DNA of 64,000 bases from Phytopythium helicoides. Its lineage: Eukaryota > Oomycota > Peronosporomycetes > Pythiales > Pythiaceae. The notes under the pieces were generated by a model. The model did no database searches. It saw nothing but the letters and a program-made list of their open reading frames with translations, and was not told the origin of the DNA. How positions within the stretch are numbered: the stretch's first letter is position 1; each line of letters begins with the position of its first letter. A program made the position numbers and the translations under genes. Of the stretch, positions 41,517 through 50,527 are shown piece after piece. The stretch is taken from contig JANFNE010000044.1 of the NCBI GenBank assembly GCA_024867545.1, positions 1-64,000 on the forward strand, read 5' to 3'.

Positions 41517-43229
41517 ATGACGACTCAACTCGCTGACCAGTTCCTCTATCAGTCGTCGCTGAAGAACGAACCTGAAATCAAGGTCTCTCAGCGTAAGAGG
41601 GTACCTTTTGTTATTGACATCAATCAAGGAAGCTACGCCAATGGAGTTGTCACGATAGATGCAACGAGCCAGCTAAATGGTGCCGAAGGCTTCGGTTCTC
41701 TGCGTGATGCCTATCTCGTTGTACCGTACAAGGTCAGCATGAAGAACACGCATGCATCGGTTGCTCTCGGTGCCGCTGCTAATCGTCTGAGTGTCGGACT
41801 GAAGTGTGGGGTCTGGAACGTGATCGATAGTATGAGTCTGGAGCTTAACGGCAAGACTGTCGTGAGTATGCAAGATTACGCTCTATTTGCTAACAACCTA
41901 CGAGCCCAGACGGAGTACTCAACAGGCTACGTTGACAAGCATGGTGCTGAGTCATACCTCTTCCCAGACTCAGCGACCTCAATGCTCTGGAGCTCATCTG
42001 CATCTACTAGCGGAGACGGATATTGCAATAATACGGCAAATATTGCTGGTAACCCAACGACAGGAGGAGTGCTCCCTGCTAACGCTGGCTTCGTCAATCG
42101 TCTTCTATGCAACCCGCCAGCAAGCTCGACGAACACGTTTGGTTGGCCAACAATCCCTTCAACTTCGTCGTCTGTCATTGCGAATCAGCTTGGGCGTGGT
42201 GCGTTTGTTGCCGGTTCCGCTACGGCTGGTTCGATTGCAGGGACATGGAACTACATGCTCAAGATTCGTCTCGTGGATCTCCATCCAATCTTCGACCAGC
42301 TTGACCTCATGGCGAACCCCCAGATCAAGTTGCGTCTGCGACTCAACCAGGGGTCTGCTGCGATTTCATCAAATGCTTCGTCTCAAATGACGCTGACATC
42401 TGTCACTCTGTCGAGCGGCAATGTTTGCCCTATCATGGTCAGCTCGTCAGCATCTGGATCTCCAAACAGTGGCGTAGTACCAGCGAGCGGTCAATTTACG
42501 GTGGCATGGGGTGTCGTGACAAACACGCTTGAGCCGACAGTTGACTCAACCTACATGCCTTTCACTACGGTTCGCTTGTACGTGCCTTTCTTTGACCTTG
42601 AGAATCCCCAGGCACTCATTCACAAGCCAGAAAAGAAGATCCGTTATCTCAGTTACTACCCCCAGTGGTTCTACCAGCGAGCTGGCGTTGGCGTCAAGGG
42701 CGATGGAACTCAATTCAACTCTGCTTTCGATCTACAGCTGTCTGCTAGCTTGAAGAATGCAAAACTTGTTGCTTTGTTCCCTTTTGCGGAAGCATCCTCT
42801 AGCAACTTTGCTACTGCGACGTGCCAGCAGTTTCAGAGCCCATTCGACTCTGCCCCATGGACCGTGCAAGCAGGGAGCGCCATCAGGAACTTCAACGTGC
42901 GGATCGGTTCGCAGCAAGTGTTCGATCTCAACTTCGATTATAGTTGGCATGGTTTTATCAATGAATATGCAAAGTTGGGGGCAATAAACGGTGACATCTC
43001 AGAGCAGCTGTCGAACGGCCTCATTGATATGCGAACGTGGGACCTGACCAATCGAGTGCTGATCGCTGACGTGTCTCGACTTACCGAGAAAGATGTGCCA
43101 CAGTCGATCCAGATTCAAGGAGTCAATGCATCGTCGCAGGGCGTTATCATTCTCGTGCTCGTCGGGTACGAAAACGAACTTACTTTTAATCGCCTAACCG
43201 GTGAATTGACAGATTTTACCGCGAGTTGA
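41517..43229 (+). CDS. Major capsid protein, double jelly-roll
   Basis: A 570-residue protein matching Polinton/PLV major capsid proteins. The start MTTQLADQFLYQSSLKNEP and the following strands (VPFVIDINQGSYANGVVTID, LRDAYLVVPYKV) are typical. WNVIDSMSLELNGKTVV marks the first jelly roll. The second jelly roll includes VRLYVPFFDLENPQAL, and MTLTSVTL lies just before it. QIQGVNASSQGVIILVLVGY closes the C-terminal domain. Three copies form a pseudo-hexameric capsomer. The frame is fully open with an ATG start. Its presence together with penton, protease and ATPase means the element derives from a capsid-forming virus. Confidence 0.9.
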   Translation: MTTQLADQFLYQSSLKNEPEIKVSQRKRVPFVIDINQGSYANGVVTIDATSQLNGAEGFGSLRDAYLVVPYKVSMKNTHASVALGAAANRLSVGLKCGVWNVIDSMSLELNGKTVVSMQDYALFANNLRAQTEYSTGYVDKHGAESYLFPDSATSMLWSSSASTSGDGYCNNTANIAGNPTTGGVLPANAGFVNRLLCNPPASSTNTFGWPTIPSTSSSVIANQLGRGAFVAGSATAGSIAGTWNYMLKIRLVDLHPIFDQLDLMANPQIKLRLRLNQGSAAISSNASSQMTLTSVTLSSGNVCPIMVSSSASGSPNSGVVPASGQFTVAWGVVTNTLEPTVDSTYMPFTTVRLYVPFFDLENPQALIHKPEKKIRYLSYYPQWFYQRAGVGVKGDGTQFNSAFDLQLSASLKNAKLVALFPFAEASSSNFATATCQQFQSPFDSAPWTVQAGSAIRNFNVRIGSQQVFDLNFDYSWHGFINEYAKLGAINGDISEQLSNGLIDMRTWDLTNRVLIADVSRLTEKDVPQSIQIQGVNASSQGVIILVLVGYENELTFNRLTGELTDFTAS

Positions 43230-43237
43230 AAAAAAAA

Positions 43238-43405
43238 TTACATGTTCTTGTAGCGATTCGGGTCATAAGCAATTGGCCTTGCTGGTTTTGGAGGTGCTCG
43301 GAATGTAGGTGGTTCGTATATGTATTGTTTTGGCCGTCGCTCTACATAGATGATGCGATTGTCGATCGGAAGTGGCTCCGGAGTGTCAACGTACTCGATA
43401 TCCAT
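43238..43405 (-). CDS. 55-residue proline/tyrosine-rich Polinton ORF
   Basis: A small open frame that starts with ATG at 43405 (MDIEYVDTPEPLPIDNRI) and ends at TAA beside the MCP stop. The peptide is Pro/Tyr/Arg-rich with YEPPTFRAPPKP near the middle and ends in YKNM. It fills the gap between the MCP and the ExoX-like gene with almost no spare sequence, and codon use looks coding. No family recognised. PPxF/PxxP-type motifs could bind WW or SH3 domains; that is a guess. Confidence 0.5.
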   Translation of the reverse strand: MDIEYVDTPEPLPIDNRIIYVERRPKQYIYEPPTFRAPPKPARPIAYDPNRYKNM

Positions 43406-43412
43406 CGTTATA

Positions 43413-43721
43413 TTATAGGATCTTTGATAAATCCGCGCGCAGTTTTGTCATCTTCTCTGAAAATGGAGACATGGCGATCCACTCGAGATATGGGCGGTCA
43501 ATCGCCAGCACCTGTTTGATCGTCTTGTTTTTGTATTTCCCGAACGTCAGCAGGTAGCTGTCATCGCTTCCTTTTAGCTTCTTATCTAGGTACTCCTTGA
43601 GCTTTGGCTTGGTCTGGGTGATGATCTCCTGGCTGTGCACCCACTGCATGTATCGAGGGTCTTCTGCATACACCTCATCGAAGGTCTTTCCCTTGTACTT
43701 ACCGAAACCGATCTCGGCCAT
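43413..43721 (-). CDS. Protein with two ExoX C-terminal-like repeats
   Basis: 102 residues made of a duplicated unit: GFGKYKGKTFDEVYAEDPRY-MQW and TFGKYKNKTIKQVLAIDRPY-LEW. This matches the small domain attached to exodeoxyribonuclease X-like nucleases, also found alone in viruses and phages. In nucleases it is a DNA-contact accessory; no catalytic residues are present here. It is preceded downstream by the 55-residue ORF on the same strand with only 7 bp between. A DNA-binding role in replication or packaging is inferred. Confidence 0.7.
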   Translation of the reverse strand: MAEIGFGKYKGKTFDEVYAEDPRYMQWVHSQEIITQTKPKLKEYLDKKLKGSDDSYLLTFGKYKNKTIKQVLAIDRPYLEWIAMSPFSEKMTKLRADLSKIL

Positions 43722-43788
43722 GGTGATATCGTCCCTCTATACAGCCAAGAAAAAGACTTTCGAAAAAAAAATATTCTTTTGTAATCTG

Positions 43789-43930
43789 ACCGGCTGTCGC
43801 GTATCCGACACCGGGTGGATTGAGATCTGACTACGTGCCTTCAGAGGTCATTGATGAGAGTGAGAACATTGTGATCAACGACGGAATGCTGCGAGATTGA
43901 ACACCGGCTGTCGCGTATCCGACACCGGGT
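43789..43930. repeat. 28-bp direct repeat with internal partial palindrome, 114 bp apart
   Basis: Identical 28-bp words at 43789-43816 and 43903-43930, each starting accggctgtcgcg and ending ccgacaccgggt. Within a copy, ccgg-tgtcg and cgaca-ccgg can pair as a small hairpin. Between them lies a short open piece ending NIVINDGMLRD before TGA. The pair sits at the right side of the Polinton coding core and may mark an end, a recombination site or a promoter. Confidence 0.85.
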
Positions 43931-43954
43931 TTCTCAAGGTGGTGTTACAAATCA

Positions 43955-44341
43955 CTACCCTTCAATTGTCTCGTTAAGCTGCAAATGTTGACTAACTCGA
44001 GCATCTGGTGCTTCGTGCTGATTGCTTAGCAGGCGGGTGATCTCCGGCCCGACGATGCGCGTGCAGTAACTGCGGTTCAGCTCGATATGCCGATAGAGCC
44101 TAGGGTCTGTGCGGTCGCGTGTGGCGCTCATCTCGAGCTCGGTCTTTGTAACGGCAGTCTTTACCAACCGCTCGAAGTAATCGATATGGAAGAAGTGCTT
44201 GTAAAGCCTATCCATGAACACAGCCATGATGACCGTTTCTCCTTCGTGCGTCACAAGGAGCGTTCCGCTGAGCAGATTGTGCCCAGTGAGATACGACTGC
44301 AATAGCACATCGACTATGTCTGACAAGTTCGACCACATCAA
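43955..44341 (-). CDS. Uncharacterised 128-residue ORF
   Basis: An open frame from MMWSNLSDIVDVLLQ to LNETIEG, with balanced composition that looks coding. It includes VIMAVFMDRLYKHFF and ELNRSYCTRIVGPEI. No family recognised. It lies just outside the 28-bp repeat pair, so it could be the last Polinton gene, a piece of another element or a host fragment. The following 233 bp up to 44574 hold the likely promoter of the next host gene. Confidence 0.35.
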   Translation of the reverse strand: MMWSNLSDIVDVLLQSYLTGHNLLSGTLLVTHEGETVIMAVFMDRLYKHFFHIDYFERLVKTAVTKTELEMSATRDRTDPRLYRHIELNRSYCTRIVGPEITRLLSNQHEAPDARVSQHLQLNETIEG

Positions 44342-44574
44342 AGCATGGAATCAACATGACTGCTATATTGGGTTTGCAATGTGTGACGTGTGAAGCGGTA
44401 CGTACCTTAGAATAAGAAGTAACCCCAATTCCCAAAGATCACATGTTTCAATCCATGACCGTTCATCAACTATCGAAAGATCTGAATCCAACACGCCACG
44501 CGTTACTCATCACTGACGAACGATCTTCAACTTAGTTCAACTGAGCCTGGACGAGTCATTCCCCAACTTGCAAG

Positions 44575-44978
44575 ATGCTGACCAAGCCCGACACCGTCAC
44601 CAAGCTCGCCGCCACGCCCGACGGTCTCCCCCAGGTCGTGCTCTACGCACACACCAGCGACATCCCCAGGCGCATGTGCTCCGGCTCTGGCGAACAAGCG
44701 GCGTGTGTCGCGCGCGTAGACGCTATGATCCGGCCTACTGCCCCATCTGCGGTAACAACCGTGACCCGGAGATCGGCTGGCTCTACACGACCAAGCATCA
44801 CGCCAACATCAACAACCTGTGCAACTCGATGGGAATCACGTTGCAGCTTGAAGTCGCCTTGCAGATCTACAAGCCCATCTGGGAGCAGATCCAAGCCTTC
44901 AAGCAATCCAAGACAATCCACGTGCTGCTGCTCATCATCGGGTACCTCGTCTTCTGCATCACTGGAGTCGGCTGCTAA
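44575..44978 (+). CDS. Small tail-anchored membrane protein with CPICG motif; internal frame change
   Basis: The N-terminal part reads from the ATG at 44575 (MLTKPDTVTKLAATPDGLPQ) and carries Cys residues around 44680-44710. The C-terminal part, in another frame, reads YDPAYCPICGNNRDPEIGW, then a helical stretch (LQLEVALQIYKPIWEQIQAF), a hydrophobic helix VLLLIIGYLVFCITG and a final Cys. The change of frame near 44720 can be explained by one missing base, or by very short introns (35 nt at 44635-44669, or 44 nt at 44676-44719). The Cys pairs suggest a zinc ribbon facing the cytosol with a C-terminal membrane anchor. Function unknown. Confidence 0.5.
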
Positions 44979-45525
44979 GCTGGAAACGTATCGTGGCTAT
45001 TATCGTAAAGCTCGGTAATACAAATGGTCTTTGTAAGTGGGAATCTACGTGTTTGATTTGGTTTCAGTATGTGTGGTCTGAGAGCCACAATCGACTCTCT
45101 AACACTTCCGCCCTGCTGATTGGCTCTAAGTCTGCATGCTGCCGCAGAGTTTCGGCCATGGATCCAGCCAATCACAGCACGTCTCACAGTCTTCATTTGA
45201 TATTTGTATGGAGAGGTGGAATGGAGGTCATGGACTTTCCATAAAAATTTGCTATAAAGTTTTATATGATCGGACGCGTGACACCCCTCCATTACTGAAA
45301 TCAAGTCAAATAAGTGGGTGACGAATGCCGACGAGAGCTGCGGTCGTTCATTCTTCAATTTGGCGCCACCCCTCCCAACTACGACCACAACTCCCCTCCC
45401 CGCCTGCCGATCGCCCGCCTAACCGCTGCTCCGTGCGAGCGCCCCGCTCCTTAGGCTCCGTTCCGTCAGCAGCCAAGCGAGTGGTGAAGAGGCTCCGGCA
45501 CTTGACCGCCGTGAGAGCTGCTGCG
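44979..45525. other. Intergenic region
   Basis: No recognised gene. An AT-rich stretch ataaaaatttgctataaag at about 45241-45259 resembles a core promoter for the frame that follows. A GC-rich, poorly coding stretch then runs to 45525. Confidence 0.35.
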
Positions 45526-46131
45526 ATGGGGAATGGGAGCGAGGTCGCGTCGCCGGGTAGCTCGTACTCGTCTCCGCGGGCGATGCGTACACCAGCGAGT
45601 CCTGCGTCTAGCGGGTATAGCGACTCCCCGCCCAGAACAACGCACGCCAAGAGCGACGAGGATAAGGACGCTACTGTTGAGGATCGTGCCGCTGTCGCTG
45701 AAGATCCCGACGCTGTCGCTGATGAGCCCGCCGCTGTCGCTGATGTGCCCGCTGTCGCTGTTTTGCCTCGAGTCCGTGTTGGAGTTGCCACGCGTCGGGC
45801 CCGTGTAGTCGCCATACGTGCCCGGTGGCCATCGCAACGCAGAGGGAGCGAGCGACTTCAAGAGCGTGCTGCTGCTGCTCCTGGGCAAGACTATACTGGT
45901 CCTAGTGTTGCTGCTGCTCCTCCTGAACAAGATGCTACTGGTGCTGCTATGTCTGCTGAACAAGACGTCGCACCCAGTCACGGTAAGCGCAAACGTCTCA
46001 GCCTTAAGGAACGAGGGTATAACAACGTACCGCTTCGTGTGATGAAGCGCTGCAGAATCAGCCCGAGCATTCACTCCTGCAGAGGCACCTCAGCGTCCTT
46101 GAGACGCGCGCATACTTGGCCTCAGTATTGA
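45526..46131 (+). CDS. Uncertain low-complexity ORF
   Basis: An open frame from MGNGSEVASPGSSYSSP, Ser/Pro/Ala/Asp-rich, containing a degenerate gctgtcgctga-based nucleotide repeat (about 45688-45760) that gives AVAEDP/AVADEP units. Its end is basic (GKRKRLSLKERGYNNVPLRV, nuclear-signal-like). No domain recognised. It may be an upstream exon, a degraded gene or chance open sequence; the minus strand is also open here. The 46132-46421 gap contains an imperfect inverted repeat (ctctctgggg...cccctagagag) of unknown meaning. Confidence 0.25.
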   Translation: MGNGSEVASPGSSYSSPRAMRTPASPASSGYSDSPPRTTHAKSDEDKDATVEDRAAVAEDPDAVADEPAAVADVPAVAVLPRVRVGVATRRARVVAIRARWPSQRRGSERLQERAAAAPGQDYTGPSVAAAPPEQDATGAAMSAEQDVAPSHGKRKRLSLKERGYNNVPLRVMKRCRISPSIHSCRGTSASLRRAHTWPQY

Positions 46132-46421
46132 AGTCATTCTCTAGGATAAAATATAGCTCCTTAGACCTCTCTGGGGGAAGTACCCCTAGAGAGGTACCCC
46201 TGTTCCCTTTTTGGGGATCAGGGAAGAGTTGGTGTGGGCCACACCGCTCAACAAAGACGGGCTGGCCTCCTTGACTGGCTTCCCGTGGGTTCGTTATCAG
46301 ACCTCTATCACCAGAACTGCAAAGACAAAAAAGTAGAGGTAGCAGAGACAGTAAGACTTTCAATACAGACTTCCGCTTTCTCCCTCTATCGCGCGCAAGG
46401 AAGAACAATGACGGTGGCAAG

Positions 46422-47537
46422 ATGGCAGTTCCCTCGCCTATCCAAGAGCGTGTGCGCCTCGGCAAGCTGGCCCCGCGTGCATCGGACCTTGAGGCCTACG
46501 CCCGTACAACGAGCATTGATACGCATCATCCGGCGCCTCCAGCAATGTCTCCGTCATCCAGCGCATCGTCGCCGATGGCTCGAGCCCGTTCGCGTCGCCG
46601 TTCCAACAGCACTGGTACAATCTACGTGCGCATGGGGACAATGAACGCGCCGGATCAGGACACCACGATCCAGTGCGTGGCCACCGTGCTTCGTGCTCAC
46701 ATGATGGAGGCCCTCGATTCCCCCATCACCGTTGACCCGCGATTCAACGTGTTCATCAATCAGCGCGATCTGCGTCTCAGCGCGATTTCGGACGATGACC
46801 ACTTTGATGACGGAGATCTTCACAGCAGTGAAGACTGCGCGGCCTCGATCCCGACTCTTTCAGAGATTGCTGCATTCATCAAGCATGTTTTCGCCCGTGC
46901 CCAGATGGAGTCCGAGTGCATCATCATGAGTCTGATTTATGTGGAGCGCTTGCTCAAGGCTACGAGTGGCTCACTCCAGTTGCAGGGCAAGAATTGGCGT
47001 CGCATCTTGTTCTGCTCAATGGTCATGGCGTCCAAGGTTTGGGACGATTTGAGTATGTGCAACGCTGACTTTTCAAAGATCTGGCCGGAGCTGACGCTCA
47101 AGCAGATTAATGAGCTCGAGCTCGTGTATCTCAGCGCCGTCGAGTACAAGGTCCGCGTGTCAGCAGTTTCTTACGCCAAGTACTACTTCCATCTGCGTTC
47201 AATGTGCGCTTCGATGGGTATGCTTGCGGCCTTCGATGAGAGCGCGCCACTCAATCTGGATGGTGCTCGCAAGATGCAAGTGCTCTCTGAGGAGTACCAG
47301 GAGCGATCCAAGTTGCTCCCAGCGCCGCGTCGTCGCAGTGTGACGATCACAACGACGTCTTCGGCCGAGAGCCTCCAAGTTGCAGCTGGTGGCAAGGTGA
47401 GCGCATCGAGCTCCAAGGCATCACCTGCTGCTAGTCTCGAGCAGCTTGTTCAGATGCAGGTCCGGCCTGCTGGAGGCAACGCGTTGTCGTCGTCGTCGCT
47501 ATCGATGCACCGGCTGTCAACGATGGTCAAGCACTGA
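46422..47537 (+). CDS. Cyclin, cyclin-Y/PHO80-like
   Basis: A 371-residue single-exon cyclin. The N-terminal 100 residues are Ser/Arg-rich and probably phosphoregulated. A cyclin box follows at about residues 140-260. PTLSEIAAFIKHVFARAQM leads into ECIIMSLIYVERLL and the signature MASKVWDDLSMCNADFSKIW. ELTLKQINELELVYLSAVEY and SAVSYAKYYFHLR close the box. The KVWDD and YAKYYFxLR parts match animal cyclin Y, which activates CDK14/16-type kinases at membranes. No N-myristoylation glycine is seen at the start, unlike human CCNY. The C-terminal tail is Ser-rich and disordered. Confidence 0.88.
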   Translation: MAVPSPIQERVRLGKLAPRASDLEAYARTTSIDTHHPAPPAMSPSSSASSPMARARSRRRSNSTGTIYVRMGTMNAPDQDTTIQCVATVLRAHMMEALDSPITVDPRFNVFINQRDLRLSAISDDDHFDDGDLHSSEDCAASIPTLSEIAAFIKHVFARAQMESECIIMSLIYVERLLKATSGSLQLQGKNWRRILFCSMVMASKVWDDLSMCNADFSKIWPELTLKQINELELVYLSAVEYKVRVSAVSYAKYYFHLRSMCASMGMLAAFDESAPLNLDGARKMQVLSEEYQERSKLLPAPRRRSVTITTTSSAESLQVAAGGKVSASSSKASPAASLEQLVQMQVRPAGGNALSSSSLSMHRLSTMVKH

Positions 47538-47949
47538 GTTGCGGCCTTGTTTTCCGTCGCGTACTGATCGTTGATGGAAAAAAATGGAGTCCAGCAGCCG
47601 TCTTTTTTGACGAAGTCTCCGATCAATCAGACCCAAGAGAAAGAAGAAAAAATGAGTGTCGTGTGTAGCGTGATCCAAGGCGAAGAAGGTCAGAACGGCC
47701 AGGAAGGGATACGTTCGACTTGATGTTCGGCGCGGAGCACGTGGGTGCGATCGAGTCTCCGCTGCTGCGTGATTGTGTCGTGTCTTAGTGTATGTGGTAG
47801 GCGCGTGGCTACTGTTGTGATTGGCTGTTAGCAGGATGCCGGTGCCGGTGCTTGGAGGACGACTCCAAGCTACCGGCACTTGCTTCTGCAAAAAAGGGAA
47901 TGCAAGTGTCATTATCGTTTATGCTAGCTCTTTTTTCGGTCTTTTCACT
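47538..47949. other. Convergent 3' intergenic region
   Basis: 412 bp between the stop codons of the cyclin and NEK kinase genes. It should contain both 3' UTRs. No gene or repeat of note; an A-rich tract at about 47577-47584 lies near the cyclin stop. Confidence 0.4.
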
Positions 47950-50331
47950 CTAGACAAATGGTTGGGTTTCACTTGTAACCTTGCCGATCTTGCCGATGTA
48001 GTCGTGCATCCACAAAAGAGATGCGCGGTGAGCAGGTGCGACATTCGCAAGCGCCTCTGCGCGGTATGCAGGATCGTCGTTGTTCACTAGCATCGCATGC
48101 AGCGCGCGACGGAAAGTTTCTTGCTCAAGGACGGCAGTGTCGAGCATCTCTAACTTGCTTGTAGCGTATGGAGGTGGTGCAGAAGTGTCGTCAACTTGGC
48201 CTGGTCCACGGGACTCGTCTCCATCCGATCCCTCTCCGTCCGAGTCCTGGGCTTCTTCAGTGTCGTCATTCGCCGACTCGACAACGCTGCGAAGTTGCAA
48301 GACCATCCGCTCAAACTCGAGGTTATCACTAGCCGGTACTGGCCACGGGTGTACCACCGGTGTGTCGTCTTGAGAGCCTTTGGTATCCTTCGTGGCAGAA
48401 GTGTCCTCGTGTAGTGATGGCAATCCTTCCAAGTCCTCCGAGACCTCAAGATCAGGTAGATTCTGTACTAAAATGATGGGGTCGTCAAGTGGGGATGCTC
48501 GAGTTTTGACTTCTTTCTTCTTCGCCTGAATGTGTTGGCGGATTCCACTGCGCGCCGGTGGTACTTTCTTCTTGGCTCCTGCCACTGCTTTATTGGCATT
48601 CGCCTGCTTCATGCTAGAGTTCATTGAGCGGCCCTGAACTTGGATCTCAACAGGCTTCGGATACTCCCTTCCGACTACACCGTGTACTTCGTTTCTGGGT
48701 GCTGGAGTGTTATTCCCTGATACTGCTGGAATTGGTGCTGGCGGAGGCACCTCTGGTGGTGTCCCAGTGACGGGAGGGGAGGGAGCAGCAACGATATGGC
48801 TCAATAACTCCTGACGCTGAGCCTGCCACTAAACAGTCCAATCAGGGCAATACACCATGTCAAAACTGTAGGGAAATGGCATCCGAGCTTGGCACGCACT
48901 TACCTGAGCGTTAAATTGAGCAACACGCTTAGCCACTGCTCCTCTCGGTGGTTTGGAAGCCACGGCAGCTTTCTTAGCTACAGCCGGTGTTGAAGGCGAT
49001 GATTTTGGCTGCTGTTTTTCAGCTGGCGAAGAGCGAACAGGAGCTCGTTGCTGCTTCGATTTATCGCCTTTTTTGTCCACCACCTTTGCGGCTGCCGGCA
49101 CTGCTTTTGCTGCTGGGATTGGCACGGCTTGGTTTATCTTTTTCGCCCTAGATGGCGATTTAAATGGCGATTCAACTGATTTCAAAGCATTTGGCATAGC
49201 TCGCTTCTTGAATGATTTACTGCGAAGTAGTACAGCGTTCTTGATCCTCACGCGTGCTACTGCTCCTGCTTGTGGTTTCTCCTGCTGTTTCCTTTCTTTT
49301 GGAGCTAATCGCAAAGGTGCAGGTGGTGGAACAAGTGCTGATGGTGATTGAGTAGCTTGGGGTTTAGTAGCTGGCGCGGAAGTAGCTGGAAGGCCACTCA
49401 ATTCCTTCCGAAAGATATCGTGGCCATGAAGCACTGTATGATTAAGTTCGTCTGCGAGTGCTCGGTCGGACAAGAATTTTTGGATACGGGCCATTACGAT
49501 CGGCGTTTTGAGTAAGTTGCTCACGCTAGGTCGATCTCGGGGGTTCTTCATTAGCATACCGCTAACGAGTGCGCTTAATCCGGGGCTATATTGAACGTGG
49601 TGTCCGGCAAGCACAGCTGCAATTGGAGTGTAGTTGGCCCGAATAATGTTGTCAAAGAGTTGGCGTTGACTACGACCATCGAATGGATGTGTGAACGTTG
49701 CAAGCTCATAGAGAACGCACCCAAGGCTCCACACGTCTGTTTTACTGTTGTATCTTTTTCCCAAGCAAATCTCTGGCGAAGTATAATACGGTGTGCCCGT
49801 GAGAGTCTCGGCGCTAGCAAGCGTATGACTTAATACCGTGGCGACACCAAAATCTCCTAGCTTGACGATGTTGCCGCTTGCCAAGAAAATGTTCTCAGGT
49901 TTGATATCGCGGTGAATGATTTTGCGGTCGTGCAGATGCTTCAGTGCGAGGCACACTTGCAAAAACAAGTCTAGTATCTCATTCTCTTGGAAGTAGTTCG
50001 CCGGCTTCTGCTGTCGAGGCTGAATAGCCTTTCGCAGGTCACCACCGTCAGCGAATTCAGTTACAATGCATAAAACCTGCTCTCGTCTGCCTCCAGCTCT
50101 TACACCCGCAGCAGTAGGCAGCATGAAACTCTCCTTGCAACCAATGATGTTAGGGTGGTCCAGCGCCGCTAGCAGTTTTGCCTCACGCAGAGCGCCATTA
50201 AGGTCTCGCGGATCCACTCGAATCTCTTTGATTACATACTTCTTGCTGCTCAAGTCACCCTTTTTGGTGACGATGAAAGCACTTCCAAAGCTTCCTTGGC
50301 CAATCTTAGCCACCTTAACGTACTTGTCCAT
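47950..50331 (-). CDS. NIMA-related (NEK) Ser/Thr kinase with long disordered tail
   Basis: Two exons on the minus strand, 50331-48904 and 48822-47950, join in phase 0 through an 81-nt intron with a GTAAGT donor; 766 residues. Kinase domain residues about 1-280: GQGSFGSAF (P-loop), VIKEI (Lys), IIHRDIKPENIFL, LGDFGVATVL and TGTPYYTSPEICLGKRY. The PYY(T/L)SPE step and overall spacing are NEK-like. All catalytic residues are present. The tail is Lys/Pro/Ala-rich with basic runs, then an acidic region and a final helical block (YRAEALANVAPAHRASLLW). NEKs act in mitosis, centrosomes and cilia; which one applies here is not visible. It is divergent from the LRR-WW gene with 196 bp between starts. 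Confidence 0.92.
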
Positions 50332-50527
50332 CCTCGAGTGCTGGTGTGAAGTAGACTTCCAGCAGCGCGCACAACGACAATGACCGCTTCAGCTCTTCAG
50401 GATCGCTCTCCACTGCGCTACACAAGCAACACAACGGACAGAAAACGACCCCAACTACCTAAATATATATGAAAATACGTGGCGTTTAGAGTCATGAGCC
50501 CCAGATCGGGCTCGCTGTTCTACAGGC

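Larger units (their letters stand above)
32429..43930. mobile_element. Maverick/Polinton-like integrated virus (boundaries unresolved)
   Basis: Eleven genes in about 11.5 kb form a recognisable Polinton/Maverick set: protein-primed DNA polymerase B, RVE-type integrase with chromodomain, FtsK/A32-like ATPase, adenain-like protease, minor capsid and double-jelly-roll major capsid, plus accessory genes. The sequence is visibly less GC-rich than the host genes around it, and coding is on both strands with very tight spacing. Capsid, protease and minor-capsid genes are open; the polymerase and two neighbours are damaged. Terminal inverted repeats and target duplications could not be found by eye, so the true ends may lie further out or be lost. 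Coordinates given are those of the coding core plus the 28-bp repeat pair. Confidence 0.85.

Noticed and set aside
29700..44560. Terminal inverted repeats of the Polinton
   Set aside because: I compared the left (29.7-32.4 kb) and right (43.7-44.5 kb) flanks by eye and found no convincing long inverted match, so no ends are claimed.
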